In this document: positions 35,853-44,343 of the stretch, in pieces
Numbering within the stretch: position 1 is the first letter of the stretch
How the letters are laid out: each line of letters opens with the position of its first letter
Assembly: GCA_052140165.1 (NCBI GenBank)
Contig: JBKQUM010000113.1
Location: forward strand, 20,985 to 84,984
Direction: 5' to 3'
Source: Bog-473 sp052140165
Lineage (GTDB): Bacteria > Actinomycetota > Acidimicrobiia > Acidimicrobiales > RAAP-2
DNA: 64,000 nt
Translations under genes and position numbers: made by a program
The notes under the pieces: generated by a model
Told to the model about the DNA's origin: nothing
The model's input: only the letters and a program-made list of their open reading frames with translations
Databases searched by the model: none

Positions 35853-36479
35853 CTACTTGGGCGGCGGGACCTTGACGCGGCGGCCGGGTGCCAGCAGCTG
35901 GCCTACAGGACCCTGCATGACTTTCTCGAACTGGTCCCGGCGGTGCGTCACCGAGATGCCATCCCAGTACCGCCCCCCGTAATAGAACTGGTCACGGATA
36001 CGCCCCTCCACGGTGAAGTAGCCGGCCTCCTCGCCTCTGGCGAAGTTCTCGAAGGCGATGCCCACCGTCTCCATGATGATCATGCGGAAGTCCCAGCCGT
36101 AGTAGACGTAGCGGGCAAGCCCCATGAACGCCTCGATGCCGAGGCCGCGGCGGTGCAGGCGCGGGTGCATGACGACCGCGGCGTGGCAGAACCGGTGCCG
36201 GAAGTCGGCGTTGTAGGCGACCACGAGCCCCAGGACCTCGAGGGAACCGTGCGGGCTCACCACGAACTGGCAGAGCACGCCCGGGTACAGCTGCTTCAGG
36301 AATTCGTCGTAGCTCGGCGTCGTTCCGCGGAAGCGCCACTGGAACGTGACGTCGGGGTCGCTCGAGAGCCGGTACAGCGGTGCATGGTCCTCGTTGGTCA
36401 GCATCCGTAGATGGAGCCGCCGCGTCTGCAGACTGGGCGACAGTCGAGGCTCGTCGTGTCCGGTGATCGGGCCGCTCAC
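35853..36479 (-). CDS. GNAT family N-acetyltransferase (likely acyl transfer partner of FAAL/ACP)
   Basis: 208 residues from the GTG at 36479 that overlaps the ACP stop by 4 bp. RLHLRMLTNEDHAPLYRLSSDPDVTFQWRF opens the GNAT fold. The acyl donor-binding motif region is VVMHPRLHRRGLGIEAFMGLARYVYY, with RRGLGIEA as the Q/RxxGxG/A loop. The C-terminal FENFARGEEAGYFTVEGRIRDQFYYGGRYWDGI is typical. Because it is translationally coupled to an acyl carrier protein, it may use acyl-ACP rather than acetyl-CoA to acylate an amine. Confidence 0.87.
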   Translation of the reverse strand: MSGPITGHDEPRLSPSLQTRRLHLRMLTNEDHAPLYRLSSDPDVTFQWRFRGTTPSYDEFLKQLYPGVLCQFVVSPHGSLEVLGLVVAYNADFRHRFCHAAVVMHPRLHRRGLGIEAFMGLARYVYYGWDFRMIIMETVGIAFENFARGEEAGYFTVEGRIRDQFYYGGRYWDGISVTHRRDQFEKVMQGPVGQLLAPGRRVKVPPPK

Positions 36480-36769
36480 CGGGGGACGTCGCTCTCGTAG
36501 GGCAGGTGGGCGAGCGCGCAATATTGCAGGTAGGCATCACGCACGGTGGTGATCTGCAGGAGGAGCTCTATCGGCATGATCACATCTCCCCCCACGGCGT
36601 CCTCGATCGCCGCCATGAGGTCGACCGCGCCCACCGAGTCCATTCCCAGGTCTTCCACCAGGTCGCTGTCCTCCGAGATCTCGCCGGGGCTCCATTCGAT
36701 CTCGGTGACGAACCACACTTTGAACTCGTCCAGCGACATCACGTCGGCACGAGTGTTCCCGGTCGGCAT
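36476..36769 (-). CDS. Acyl carrier protein
   Basis: 97 residues from the ATG at 36769; GGGGAGAG just upstream supports it over an ATG 12 bp earlier. The phosphopantetheine attachment serine is Ser45 in LVEDLGMDSVGAVDLMAAIED, with the usual acidic helix II following. It is longer than fatty-acid-synthase ACP at its N-terminus, as in dedicated secondary-metabolism carriers. It lies between an acyl-AMP ligase and a GNAT acyltransferase, so it probably receives an acyl chain from the ligase and presents it to the transferase. Confidence 0.92.
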   Translation of the reverse strand: MPTGNTRADVMSLDEFKVWFVTEIEWSPGEISEDSDLVEDLGMDSVGAVDLMAAIEDAVGGDVIMPIELLLQITTVRDAYLQYCALAHLPYESDVPR

Positions 36770-36912
36770 CTCTCCCCGCATTCGCCCTCCGGTGGCCCTT
36801 ACCCCGGGTACAGCCGACAGTATCAGGGCGGCATCGGTGGCGACTCGGGGTTCAACCCGGGCGGAGGTACGCGTCCGCCCGGCGAGACGGAGGTGCCTAT
36901 GCCCTCGGGTGG

Positions 36913-38508
36913 TCAGCCCGAGACGACCTGCTGCAGCTTGCCCTCGTCCCACAGCGCGCGGAGGTGGTTCCGGCGCACTTTGCCGCTGGGCGTCTTGGGA
37001 AGCGTGCCGCGCTCGACGAAGACGACAGCCGACGGGGTCGCGCCGAACCGGCGTGCCAACGCGACGCGGATCTCGCGTGCCCCGGAGCGGAGCTCCTCCG
37101 GTGTCATCGCCGTACGAGGCTCGGCCACGACGACGTAGCGGCCCGAACCGTCCGGGAAGCAGGCGGCGTTGCCCGGTCGGCAGGCCGGGTGACCACCCGC
37201 TGCCTCATCGAGTGCGCGGGCATCGATGTTGCGGCCGGCCACGATCAGCACGTCGTCGGTGCGCCCTGCGATGAAGACCTCACCCTCGCGGACGTAGCCC
37301 AGGTCGGCGGTGTGCAGCCAACCGTCCGTGGTGAGCGGTGACGGCGCGCCCACGTACCCGCTGAGCAACGACGGGCTCCGGATCTCGAGCTCTCCGAGAG
37401 GGGTGTCACCGGTCGTGCGGACCTCTGTGTGCAGGACAGGCGGCCCGCACGAGACAAGCTCCGTCCCGCCCTCGCCGACCTCCATCCACTCCCGATCGGC
37501 CAGGGCCTCGGGGTCGAGCCGCACCGAGGACCACGGTGAGGTGTTCGGGTCGATGGCGATGGCCAGGGCTGCTTCCGCCATGCCGTACCCCGGGCACAAG
37601 GCGTGCGGCGAGAGGCCGTGGTCCCTCGCGCTGGCTTCGAACTCGCGGAGGCCGTCCGCCGGCACCGGCTCGCTCCCGACGACGAAGCTGCGCAGGGGAG
37701 AGAGATCGAACGAGCCGGGAGATCGCAGCGTCCGGGAGGCCAGACGCAGGGCGAACGGCGGTGCGGTGGTCGAAGTGGCGCGGTAGTCGCTGCAGGCCCG
37801 CATCCAGCTGGCAGGGTCGGCCAGGAATGACTCGGGGGACATCAGCACGAGGTCGGTTGGTGAGGACCAGGGGGGGTTCACGGAGCAGATTGCGTAGAGG
37901 GCCAGGCCGATGAGCCCCATGTCGTGAGACAGCGGCAACCAACTGCACACGACGGCACCGTCGTTGGGCTCCAGCCATCCGTACATCGAGGTCAGGTTGG
38001 CGTCCAGAGCGTCGAGGGCGAGGGCGACACCTCGCGGTGTCCCCGTACTCCCCGACGTGAACTGCACGAAGCTGCCGGGTGTCTCGGGGGGGACAGGAAC
38101 CGAGGAACCGCTCGACTCGTTGAACGGATGCACGGGTACGCGTGCGCCGGACAGGAGCGCGCTCACGCCCGGATCGCACAGGAGGTGGGTGGCACCGGTG
38201 AGCTGGCACATCGTATCGATCTGCGCGAGGTACTCCTCGGCGTCCATGCCCCGAGCCGGGTGCGGCAAGGACACGAGCGTCATTCCGGAGCGGAGGGCGC
38301 CGAAGAGGGCCGCCAGGCAATCATGGGAGGCCGTGAGCAGGGTAGCCACCGTGCCGGCGCGCCCGGCGAGACCCCCCAGCCAGCCGCCGGCCTGACGGGA
38401 GTGACGCCCTAATTCCGCGAGGGTGAGCGGCTGCGATCCGTCGGACAGGCAGTGGACACGGGCCTGGGACGCGCCGGGTGCGTCGAGCGCGTTCATGACG
38501 AGGCTCAT
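36913..38508 (-). CDS. Fatty acyl-AMP ligase-like adenylating enzyme
   Basis: 531 residues. Adenylation motifs are FTSGSTGTPRG (150-160, P-loop), WLPLSHDMGLIG, GYGMAEAALA (A5), DGWLHTADLGYVREGEVFIAGRTDDVLIVAGRNI (A7/A8) and the catalytic lysine in LPKTPSGKVRRNHL (A10). SHDMGLIG and GYGMAEAALA are close to those of FAAL enzymes that load fatty acids onto ACPs via acyl-AMP. The ACP gene begins 144 bp downstream, supporting transfer to the carrier rather than to CoA. Confidence 0.88.
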   Translation of the reverse strand: MSLVMNALDAPGASQARVHCLSDGSQPLTLAELGRHSRQAGGWLGGLAGRAGTVATLLTASHDCLAALFGALRSGMTLVSLPHPARGMDAEEYLAQIDTMCQLTGATHLLCDPGVSALLSGARVPVHPFNESSGSSVPVPPETPGSFVQFTSGSTGTPRGVALALDALDANLTSMYGWLEPNDGAVVCSWLPLSHDMGLIGLALYAICSVNPPWSSPTDLVLMSPESFLADPASWMRACSDYRATSTTAPPFALRLASRTLRSPGSFDLSPLRSFVVGSEPVPADGLREFEASARDHGLSPHALCPGYGMAEAALAIAIDPNTSPWSSVRLDPEALADREWMEVGEGGTELVSCGPPVLHTEVRTTGDTPLGELEIRSPSLLSGYVGAPSPLTTDGWLHTADLGYVREGEVFIAGRTDDVLIVAGRNIDARALDEAAGGHPACRPGNAACFPDGSGRYVVVAEPRTAMTPEELRSGAREIRVALARRFGATPSAVVFVERGTLPKTPSGKVRRNHLRALWDEGKLQQVVSG

Positions 38509-38597
38509 GCCCCGCCGACAGTACCCTTTGCAGCACCGCCCCCGGGCCGGTCAGCGCCACGCGAGGTACCCTCGCCCCGAGCGATCGGGAGGACGAC

Positions 38598-39467
38598 ATG
38601 CACCTCGATATCCATGTGCCGCGGTTCACCTGGCCCGGTGGTCCTGAGGCCATCGGGCCGACGTTCGCATCGTTGGCTCAGACGGCCGAGGCAATCGGAG
38701 TGCGCACGCTTTCGGTGATGGACCACTGGTTCCAGATGGACATGCTGTGGCCGGCCGAGGAGCCCATGTTGGAGGGGTACACCGCGCTCGCCTTCGCCGC
38801 CGCCAAGACCGAGCGCCTGCGTTTTCGGCTCCTGGTGGGTGGCGTGACCTACCGGCACCCCGGGCTGCTCGCCAAGACGGTCACCACCCTGGACGTGCTG
38901 TCGGGCGGGCGGGCCGAGCTCGGGCTCGGTGCCGCGTGGTACGAGCGGGAGCACCGGGGTCTCGGAGTGCCCTTCCCGCCGCTGCGCGAGCGGTACGAGA
39001 GGCTCGAGGAGACGCTCCAGATCTGCTTCCAGATGTGGAGCGACGACAACGGCGCCTACGAGGGCACGCACTACCAGCTGGCCGAGACGTTGTGCTCACC
39101 CCAACCGGTCAGCTCGCCTCGGCCGCGGGTGCTGATCGGCGGGGGCGGCGAGCGCAAGACCCTGCGACTCGTCGCGACGTACGCCGATGCGTGCAACATC
39201 ATCGGCGATGCGGCCACGGTCGGCCACAAGGTGGATGTGCTCCGCCGCCACTGTGACGACGTCGGTCGTGACCCGGGTGAGGTGGAGGTGACGGCGCTCA
39301 TGGGTGTGCCCGAGGATGCCGATCGCGAGACCATCCTTCGTGAAGTCGAGGCGCTCGCCGCCGTCGGGACGCAGGCCATCGTGGTGAGGTCGACGGGACC
39401 GGAGCCGTCGAAGTGGCTCGAGGAGACGTGGGGTCCGGTGGTCTCTGTCCTGGCCACTATCGGCTGA
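38598..39467 (+). CDS. LLM class F420-dependent oxidoreductase
   Basis: 289 residues from the ATG at 38598 with GGGAGG a few bases upstream. The sequence MHLDIHVPRFTWPGGPEAIG leads to TLSVMDHWFQMDML, RLRFRLLVGGVTYRHPGLLAKTVTTLDVLSGGRAELGLGAAWYEREHRGLGVPFP and PRVLIGGGGERKTLRLVATYADACNIIGD. It is a close paralog of the gene at 13699 and belongs to the same F420-using subgroup. It is divergent from the FAAL gene across about 90 bp. No specific partner is evident. Confidence 0.9.
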   Translation: MHLDIHVPRFTWPGGPEAIGPTFASLAQTAEAIGVRTLSVMDHWFQMDMLWPAEEPMLEGYTALAFAAAKTERLRFRLLVGGVTYRHPGLLAKTVTTLDVLSGGRAELGLGAAWYEREHRGLGVPFPPLRERYERLEETLQICFQMWSDDNGAYEGTHYQLAETLCSPQPVSSPRPRVLIGGGGERKTLRLVATYADACNIIGDAATVGHKVDVLRRHCDDVGRDPGEVEVTALMGVPEDADRETILREVEALAAVGTQAIVVRSTGPEPSKWLEETWGPVVSVLATIG

Positions 39468-39515
39468 CAACTCGACCCGTGCCGGGCCGTGAGTGACCGG
39501 TGGACGTGCCCTGCG

Positions 39516-39853
39516 TCAGACCCCGAGGAGGTCCAGCGCCTCGGCCAGCTCGGGACTCGCGGAGTCAGGCGGGAACTGCTCCAGCACGGTGCACACCCGG
39601 TCGTTCCAATCCCCTGGGCGGATGTCGTCCGGTAGCCGGGCCAGGTCGTTGGCGGCCCGTCTTCGGCGGACACAGCCCGCGGTTCCTGGGCGGGCGTCAC
39701 CGTGTCCGCCCCCTCGGGCATCTCGGACTGGGCTGCACGGGGACAAGAGAGCGGGCACGTTGGCCTTTCTTGGCCTTTGACGTCCCGAGGCGTGGCCGTG
39801 CGGATCCTGTCGGAGGTATCGAGCGGCTCGTTTCGATCGCCACCCTGTGTCAT
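39516..39853 (-). pseudogene. Possible frameshifted small gene in a 547 bp gap
   Basis: The space between the LLM gene and the flavoprotein gene holds no intact recognisable gene. On the minus strand an ATG at 39853 begins MTQGGDRNEPLDTSDRIRTA and reads protein-like for about 75 codons. The neighbouring frame then becomes protein-like to the stop at 39516 (AANDLARLPDDIRPGDWNDR then VCTVLEQFPPDSASPELAEA). Joining them needs one frameshift near 39640-39660. It could be a decayed gene or two unrelated stretches. Family unknown. Confidence 0.25.
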
Positions 39854-40014
39854 GCAGCCTCCCGTGCGTCGGGCGCCTCCCCCCAAAAGACCCTCTGAGC
39901 TGGGAAGGATATCCCAGATTTCCTCCTGGCAACCCCGGTGGCCGCGTTGCGGAGCCGACCATCGTGTCGCGGCCCGTGGGGCCAATTGGTTCAGGCCGGC
40001 GCGACGAGATCCGC

Positions 40015-41475
40015 TCAGTGTTGGGCCTGGGCCGCCGCGTGGCGGCCGGCGCGTCGGCCGAAGAAGGAGCCGTCGCCGAGGCTGATGCCACTGGCGTAGT
40101 GGTGTGCCGCCAGGCTGGCGGCGGTCCGGCCGACGGCGTAGAGACCCGGGATGCGATGGCCTGCGCCGTCGAGCGCGGCGCCATCGGGGTCGGTACGGAG
40201 ACCGCCGAGCGTGAAGGTCGCGTAGATCGCGCCGTGGTCGACCCGTAGATCGATGGCGCCGATGCCGCTGGCCGGCGGCACGCCGATCGGTTGCAGGTAG
40301 GGCGCGCGCTTATGGAATGTCGGGTCGTCACCACGGGCCGCGGCGTCGTTGTACTCGCGCACCGTGCGCGCCAGCGCGTCCGGCGGAACATCGAGGTCCA
40401 CGGCCAGTTCCTCCGGTGTGGCCGCGGCATAGCCGACACGGAGTCCGATGAGATTCGGCTCGTGAATCACGTCATCGGTGATCATGTAGACGAAACCGTG
40501 ATGATCGTGGAGGGCGTGGAGCCCGATGCGACCGGTGTAGGCATCCTCGTTGATGAATCGCTCGCCGTTGCGGTTGACGAGAATGCCCCGTGCGAGACGG
40601 TGGGGTGGCCCCAGAGGCAGTGCGCACTCGAAAGTGTCGAGCCGGGTCGTCGCCGCTCCGGCGCCGACCCCCATGCGGATCCCACGGCCGTCGTCCGTCG
40701 GGGTGCCGATTCGCCAGGCAGCGTCAGGAACGTGGGCCAGTGGGCAATACTCCGCGACCATCGCTTCGTTGTGGATGAATCCGCCGGTCCCCAGGACCAC
40801 CCCGCCCCGCGACCGGATGTCGCGGGACCCGCCGTCGGTCCGTACCCGCAAGCCGACGACTCTCCCGCTGTCGACGACCAGCGCCTCGGCACGGGCGTCG
40901 GCCACCACGCGAGCACCGCTCGTCGACACGGCGGCACCCAGACGCTCCATGAGGAATCCACCGGCAGAGTCGATGCACTGCGGCTTGTGACCGCGCGGGA
41001 TCGGGACCGAGACCTCGTCAAACGGGTACGCATCCTCACCGCCGCTGAAGAGCAGTCCCGCGTCGTCGGCCGATTCGCGGTTCGGCTCGTCGCAGAAGAC
41101 CGCCCGGAACGGCACGCCGATCGAGACCAACCAGTCGAAGTGGTCCGGCGAACCCTCGCAGTAGACGTCAACGCGACCCTCGTCCGCGCCGGGCCCGAGG
41201 GCGGCCCGGAGGAACGCTGCCATGTTCTCCGGCCAATCCTGGAAGCCGCAGGCGCTCTGCAGGCGCGTGCCGCCCCCCAGGTAGATGAGGCCGCCGGAGT
41301 TGGCCGATGTCCCTCCGGGTCCCGCGCCACGCTCGACAGCCAGCACGTCCGCTCCCGCTTGCCGTGCCCCGATGACCGCCGACGTCCCCGCAGCGCCGAG
41401 GCCCGCGACGACCACGTCGACCGTCTCGTCGAAGCGAACCTCGCTGACCTCAAGCGCCGCGATCGGCTCCATCAC
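40015..41475 (-). CDS. FAD-dependent oxidoreductase, fumarate reductase/3-ketosteroid dehydrogenase-like
   Basis: 486 residues from a double ATG at 41475/41472. The FAD motif is VVVAGLGAAGTSAVIGARQAGADVLAVERGAGPGGTSANSGGLIYLGGG. The C-terminal FAD-binding block of the FRD/KstD superfamily is GGLRTDPDGAALDGAGHRIPGLYAVGRTAASLAAHHYASGISLGDGSFFGRRAG. The central RNGERFINED segment is typical. These soluble flavoproteins introduce or reduce C=C bonds next to carbonyls, for example in steroid A-rings. It stands alone, 183 bp from the divergent LLM gene. Confidence 0.9.
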   Translation of the reverse strand: MMEPIAALEVSEVRFDETVDVVVAGLGAAGTSAVIGARQAGADVLAVERGAGPGGTSANSGGLIYLGGGTRLQSACGFQDWPENMAAFLRAALGPGADEGRVDVYCEGSPDHFDWLVSIGVPFRAVFCDEPNRESADDAGLLFSGGEDAYPFDEVSVPIPRGHKPQCIDSAGGFLMERLGAAVSTSGARVVADARAEALVVDSGRVVGLRVRTDGGSRDIRSRGGVVLGTGGFIHNEAMVAEYCPLAHVPDAAWRIGTPTDDGRGIRMGVGAGAATTRLDTFECALPLGPPHRLARGILVNRNGERFINEDAYTGRIGLHALHDHHGFVYMITDDVIHEPNLIGLRVGYAAATPEELAVDLDVPPDALARTVREYNDAAARGDDPTFHKRAPYLQPIGVPPASGIGAIDLRVDHGAIYATFTLGGLRTDPDGAALDGAGHRIPGLYAVGRTAASLAAHHYASGISLGDGSFFGRRAGRHAAAQAQH

Positions 41476-41658
41476 TCTCCTCGCGTAAGACGAAATGTGT
41501 ACCGTGTGTCGTCGCCAACGAGCGCATTATGCCCCCGATCCGCGTTGTACCCGCGACGACACCAGCTGGTCCGGTACGACTTCGCTCGAGTCCCTCTCCG
41601 CAGGCGCCCCGGAGCCGGCGACGAGGGCACGCGAGATCCCACCTCGTAGTCTTTTCTC

Positions 41659-42579
41659 GTGCGGCCGTTTCGCTTTGGTCTCCAGATTGCGCAGTGTTCC
41701 GCCGACGATCTGCGTGTGCAAGCCCGGACGGCGGAGGAGGCCGGCTTCGACGTCGTGCACACCTGGGATCACGTCGCTGACGGCTGGTCGCCTCTCGCTC
41801 CGTTGATGGCGATTGCCGACTGCACGAGCACTGTCCGCATCTCTCCCCTTGTCTTGAACAACGACTTCCACCATCCGGTGCACCTCGCCCAGGAGCTCGC
41901 CAGCCTCGACCATCTGAGCGGGGGCCGTCTTGAGGTCGGGATCGGAGCCGGGCACAGCTTCACCGAGTATCAGGCCATCGGCCGGACATTCGACCCGCCG
42001 GCGGTCCGCAAGGCTCGGCTCGCGGAGTCCGTCGAGATCCTCCTCAGGCTGCTCGAAGGAGAGACCGTGACCTACGACGGAGCGCACTACAGCCTCAGGG
42101 GTGTCCGTACCCTCCGATCCCGCCAGGACCACGTGCCCCTCCTCGTTGGTGTCAACGGCAAACGGGCTCTCGCCCATGCGGCCCGCCACGCCGACATCAT
42201 CGGTCTCACGATGCTCGGTCGCACGCTCGACGATGGTCAGCGCCACGAGGTTCGTTGGGAGGCAGAAAGGCTCGACGCGACGGTCGACTTCATTCGCGAG
42301 CAGGCCGGGGACCGCTGGGAGCATTTGGAGCTCAATGTCCTGGTGCAGGCAGTGGTCATCACCGGCGATCGCAGAGCTGCCGCAGAGGAGCAGGCCAGAC
42401 GCTCACGGGGACACCTCAGCGTTGCGGACGCCCTGGCCACTCCGTTTCTCGCCCTCGGGACTCACGACGAGATCGCTGAGCACCTCGTCGCCTGCCGGGA
42501 TCGCTGGGACGTCTCGTACTTCAGCGTTCGAGACCTCGATAACTTCGCTCCCGTCATTCAGCGGCTTCGAGGCGCCTAG
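41659..42579 (+). CDS. LLM class F420-dependent oxidoreductase (TIGR03621-like)
   Basis: 306 residues from the GTG at 41659. RFGLQIAQCSADDLRVQARTAEEAGFDVVHTWDHVADGWSPL is followed by VRISPLVLNNDFHHPVHLAQELASLDHLSGGRLEVGIGAGHSFTEY. The NDFHHPVHLAQELA...GIGAGH version marks a different F420 subgroup from the other two LLM genes here. The C-terminus (YFSVRDLDNFAPVIQRL) matches this group. It is the last gene before the tRNA-Lys that bounds the island. Confidence 0.9.
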   Translation: MRPFRFGLQIAQCSADDLRVQARTAEEAGFDVVHTWDHVADGWSPLAPLMAIADCTSTVRISPLVLNNDFHHPVHLAQELASLDHLSGGRLEVGIGAGHSFTEYQAIGRTFDPPAVRKARLAESVEILLRLLEGETVTYDGAHYSLRGVRTLRSRQDHVPLLVGVNGKRALAHAARHADIIGLTMLGRTLDDGQRHEVRWEAERLDATVDFIREQAGDRWEHLELNVLVQAVVITGDRRAAAEEQARRSRGHLSVADALATPFLALGTHDEIAEHLVACRDRWDVSYFSVRDLDNFAPVIQRLRGA

Positions 42580-42759
42580 GAAGCGACACAGCCCATCATC
42601 GATACTCCCGATCGGTCGCCCTTGTCTCGGGGCGATCAGATGCATTTCGGCTTCGGGCCGGGGAGATTTGGGCCCGGGCGCTGTTCTCGGAACCTCCTCG
42701 AAGCCGGCTCGGTCCCGACCTTTTCTCGCGCGTTCCCCCGTGAGTTATCTTGCTGTCCC

Positions 42760-42832
42760 GGGCCGCTAGCTCATCCGGAAGAGCAGGGGACTTTTAATCC
42801 CAAGGTGCCGGGATCGAGACCCGGGCGGCCCA
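42760..42832 (+). tRNA. tRNA-Lys (anticodon UUU)
   Basis: A 73-nt cloverleaf. The 7-bp acceptor stem pairs GGGCCGC (42760-42766) with GCGGCCC (42825-42831). A D-arm, an anticodon stem GGGGA/TCCC with loop CTTTTAA (anticodon TTT) and a T-arm CCGGG/CCCGG around ATCGAGA can be drawn. The discriminator is A42832, followed by CA, so the CCA end is not fully encoded. From base 42789 its 3' half is the parent of the downstream direct repeats. The gene remains intact, as expected when an element integrates into a tRNA and restores its 3' end. Confidence 0.93.
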
Positions 42833-42890
42833 CAGAAAACGCCAGCGTAGGAGCTGTATCCAGTTGAGGTAGCGCATTCTTGCCTGAGAC

Positions 42891-42903
42891 GTTGCTACTG
42901 AAA
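42891..42903 (+). repeat. GTTGCTACTGAAA box at left end of island
   Basis: This 13-mer lies 58 bp after the tRNA-Lys and is identical to the box found 102 bp before the tRNA-derived cores at 48098-48110 and 49617-49629. No tRNA core follows it here at the expected distance. It may be an arm site on the other side of the attachment site or a scar of a lost element. Confidence 0.5.
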
Positions 42904-42912
42904 GGATCGCCG

Positions 42913-43329
42913 CTAGCCCGCGAGGTCTGTCTCGAGCAGAGTGATCGGCATCCCGAACACCGGTGCGAACTGCGCTTCCTGAAGCGTATAGCCGTCGCCA
43001 CCCCGGCTCTGGTGGTACGTCAGCTCGGCTCCACGGCTCTGCATGCTCTCCGTCGCCGCGCCGATTGCTGCAGTGCGCACCACGACGGAATAGACGCCTT
43101 CCCCCTGTTCGTTGAGGAACGAACGCGCCTCACACACGGTCGCGTCGCTCGTCGTCGGTGAGACGATCTCGATCCCCCGCGTCCAGTCGAGAAGAACGCG
43201 TAATGAAACGTCGTCAAGCAGGATCTCGACGAACTCGAAGCCGAGCGTGCGCCAGACGTCCGCCGCTGCGTCTTGATTGTCGGGTTCTACGCAGAACACA
43301 ACGTGATGGAGGCTTGGTGGAAGGTTCAT
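42913..43329 (-). CDS. VOC family (glyoxalase-like) protein
   Basis: 138 residues from the ATG at 43329: MNLPPSLHHVVFCVEPDNQD, then a vicinal-oxygen-chelate beta-alpha-beta pattern with LGFEFVEILLDDVSLRVLLDWTRGIEIVSP and a second half ending FAPVFGMPITLLE. Metal-ligand candidates are His8/His9, Glu in GIEIVSP and the C-terminal Glu of LLETDLAG. VOC proteins include dioxygenases, isomerases and epimerases. It is the first gene in segment 1 and is divergent from the SDR gene across 139 AT-richer bp. Confidence 0.8.
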   Translation of the reverse strand: MNLPPSLHHVVFCVEPDNQDAAADVWRTLGFEFVEILLDDVSLRVLLDWTRGIEIVSPTTSDATVCEARSFLNEQGEGVYSVVVRTAAIGAATESMQSRGAELTYHQSRGGDGYTLQEAQFAPVFGMPITLLETDLAG

Positions 43330-43394
43330 GGCGTGCTGCTTTCACTCGGCGCTCAGCGGCGCTCGGCCCTGCAACGGCGGGTGGATAAAAGGTT

Positions 43395-43468
43395 CCCTGC
43401 TTGATTCGTAGGCCGCATAATCATAGATTGTCCAATGTAATAGAGAAGTTAATCATTTTGGAGGTCTG
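43395..43468 (+). promoter_or_regulatory. AT-rich promoter/operator region of the SDR operon
   Basis: A markedly AT-rich stretch for this genome lies between the VOC and SDR genes. It contains ATTGTCCAAT (43427-43436), whose four outer bases on each side are palindromic, plus TAATCAT-type hexamers. A clear GGAGGT ribosome binding site (43460-43465) precedes the SDR ATG. A TetR gene is in the downstream operon, so this is the natural operator site, but the exact box is not certain. Confidence 0.35.
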
Positions 43469-44332
43469 ATGGGTTCACTCGACGGCAAGGTCGCGATAGT
43501 CACCGGGACGAGTCGCGGCGTGGGCGTCGGCATCGCCCGCGAGTTGCTGCTCGCAGGCGCGACGGTCGTGGGTTGCTCTCGGTCCGAGCTGCCCGGCCTT
43601 CCCGCGGCCGACACCGTGCCGGGCGGAGTTGGGAGATCCGAACAGTGGGTGTGTGATCAGGCCGACCACAAGGCAATCGACGCCTTCGTGCAGCGGGTCG
43701 TCGATACGTATGGCCGCCTCGATGTCCTCGTGAACAACGCGGGAGGTACCGTGCCGACCCCTAACGTCGAGGCGGTTCCGGAGTTTGTCCAGAAGATCCA
43801 GGGCACCCCGCGTAGTGACGACGAGTTCGAACGCACCATTTTGTTCCATGCCTTTGCGGTGCAGATGAATCTCATCAGTCCGTTGTGGTTCGCCATTCGC
43901 GCATACCGCCAGATGCGCGAACAGGACGGTACCGGAGCGATCATTAACATCTCGAGTGGCGCGGGCCATCCAGCTGGCAGCCCGACGCTTGTGTCGTACG
44001 GCGCGGCGAAGTCCGGGCTGAACCATTTGACGCGTTCGTTGGCGGAGGAATGGGGGCCGAAGGCTCGTGTCAACTGCCTCGCGCTCGGACCCACGATGAC
44101 CGAGAACTTCCGAGCGTTCGTGCTGCCTCCCGACGACCCGACGGGCTCGGACTACTTCGAGCGCGTGCCGCTCGGTCGCGCCGGCGAGCCGAGTGAGGTC
44201 GGTCGGACTTGCGTCTTCCTCTGCAGTGGCCAGGCTGATTACATCAACGGCACGACGATCGAAATCGATGGTGGCATGCTGCCTGGCGTCCTTTACGAAG
44301 CCGGGCTCAAGACCATCACTGACTTGCTCTGA
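43469..44332 (+). CDS. SDR family oxidoreductase
   Basis: 287 residues with a strong GGAGGT site 3 bp before its ATG. The cofactor motif is TGTSRGVG (12-19), NNAGG follows at the expected place, and the catalytic YGAAK is in SYGAAKSGLNHLTRSLAEEWGPKARVNCLALGP. The C-terminal INGTTIEIDGGMLPG is typical of classical SDRs. It heads a four-gene plus-strand operon with two DapB-like dehydrogenases and TetR, which suggests stepwise oxidation of an alcohol- or amine-bearing substrate. Base composition is less GC-rich than upstream chromosomal genes. Confidence 0.92.
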   Translation: MGSLDGKVAIVTGTSRGVGVGIARELLLAGATVVGCSRSELPGLPAADTVPGGVGRSEQWVCDQADHKAIDAFVQRVVDTYGRLDVLVNNAGGTVPTPNVEAVPEFVQKIQGTPRSDDEFERTILFHAFAVQMNLISPLWFAIRAYRQMREQDGTGAIINISSGAGHPAGSPTLVSYGAAKSGLNHLTRSLAEEWGPKARVNCLALGPTMTENFRAFVLPPDDPTGSDYFERVPLGRAGEPSEVGRTCVFLCSGQADYINGTTIEIDGGMLPGVLYEAGLKTITDLL

Positions 44333-44343
44333 GGAAGGACGCT

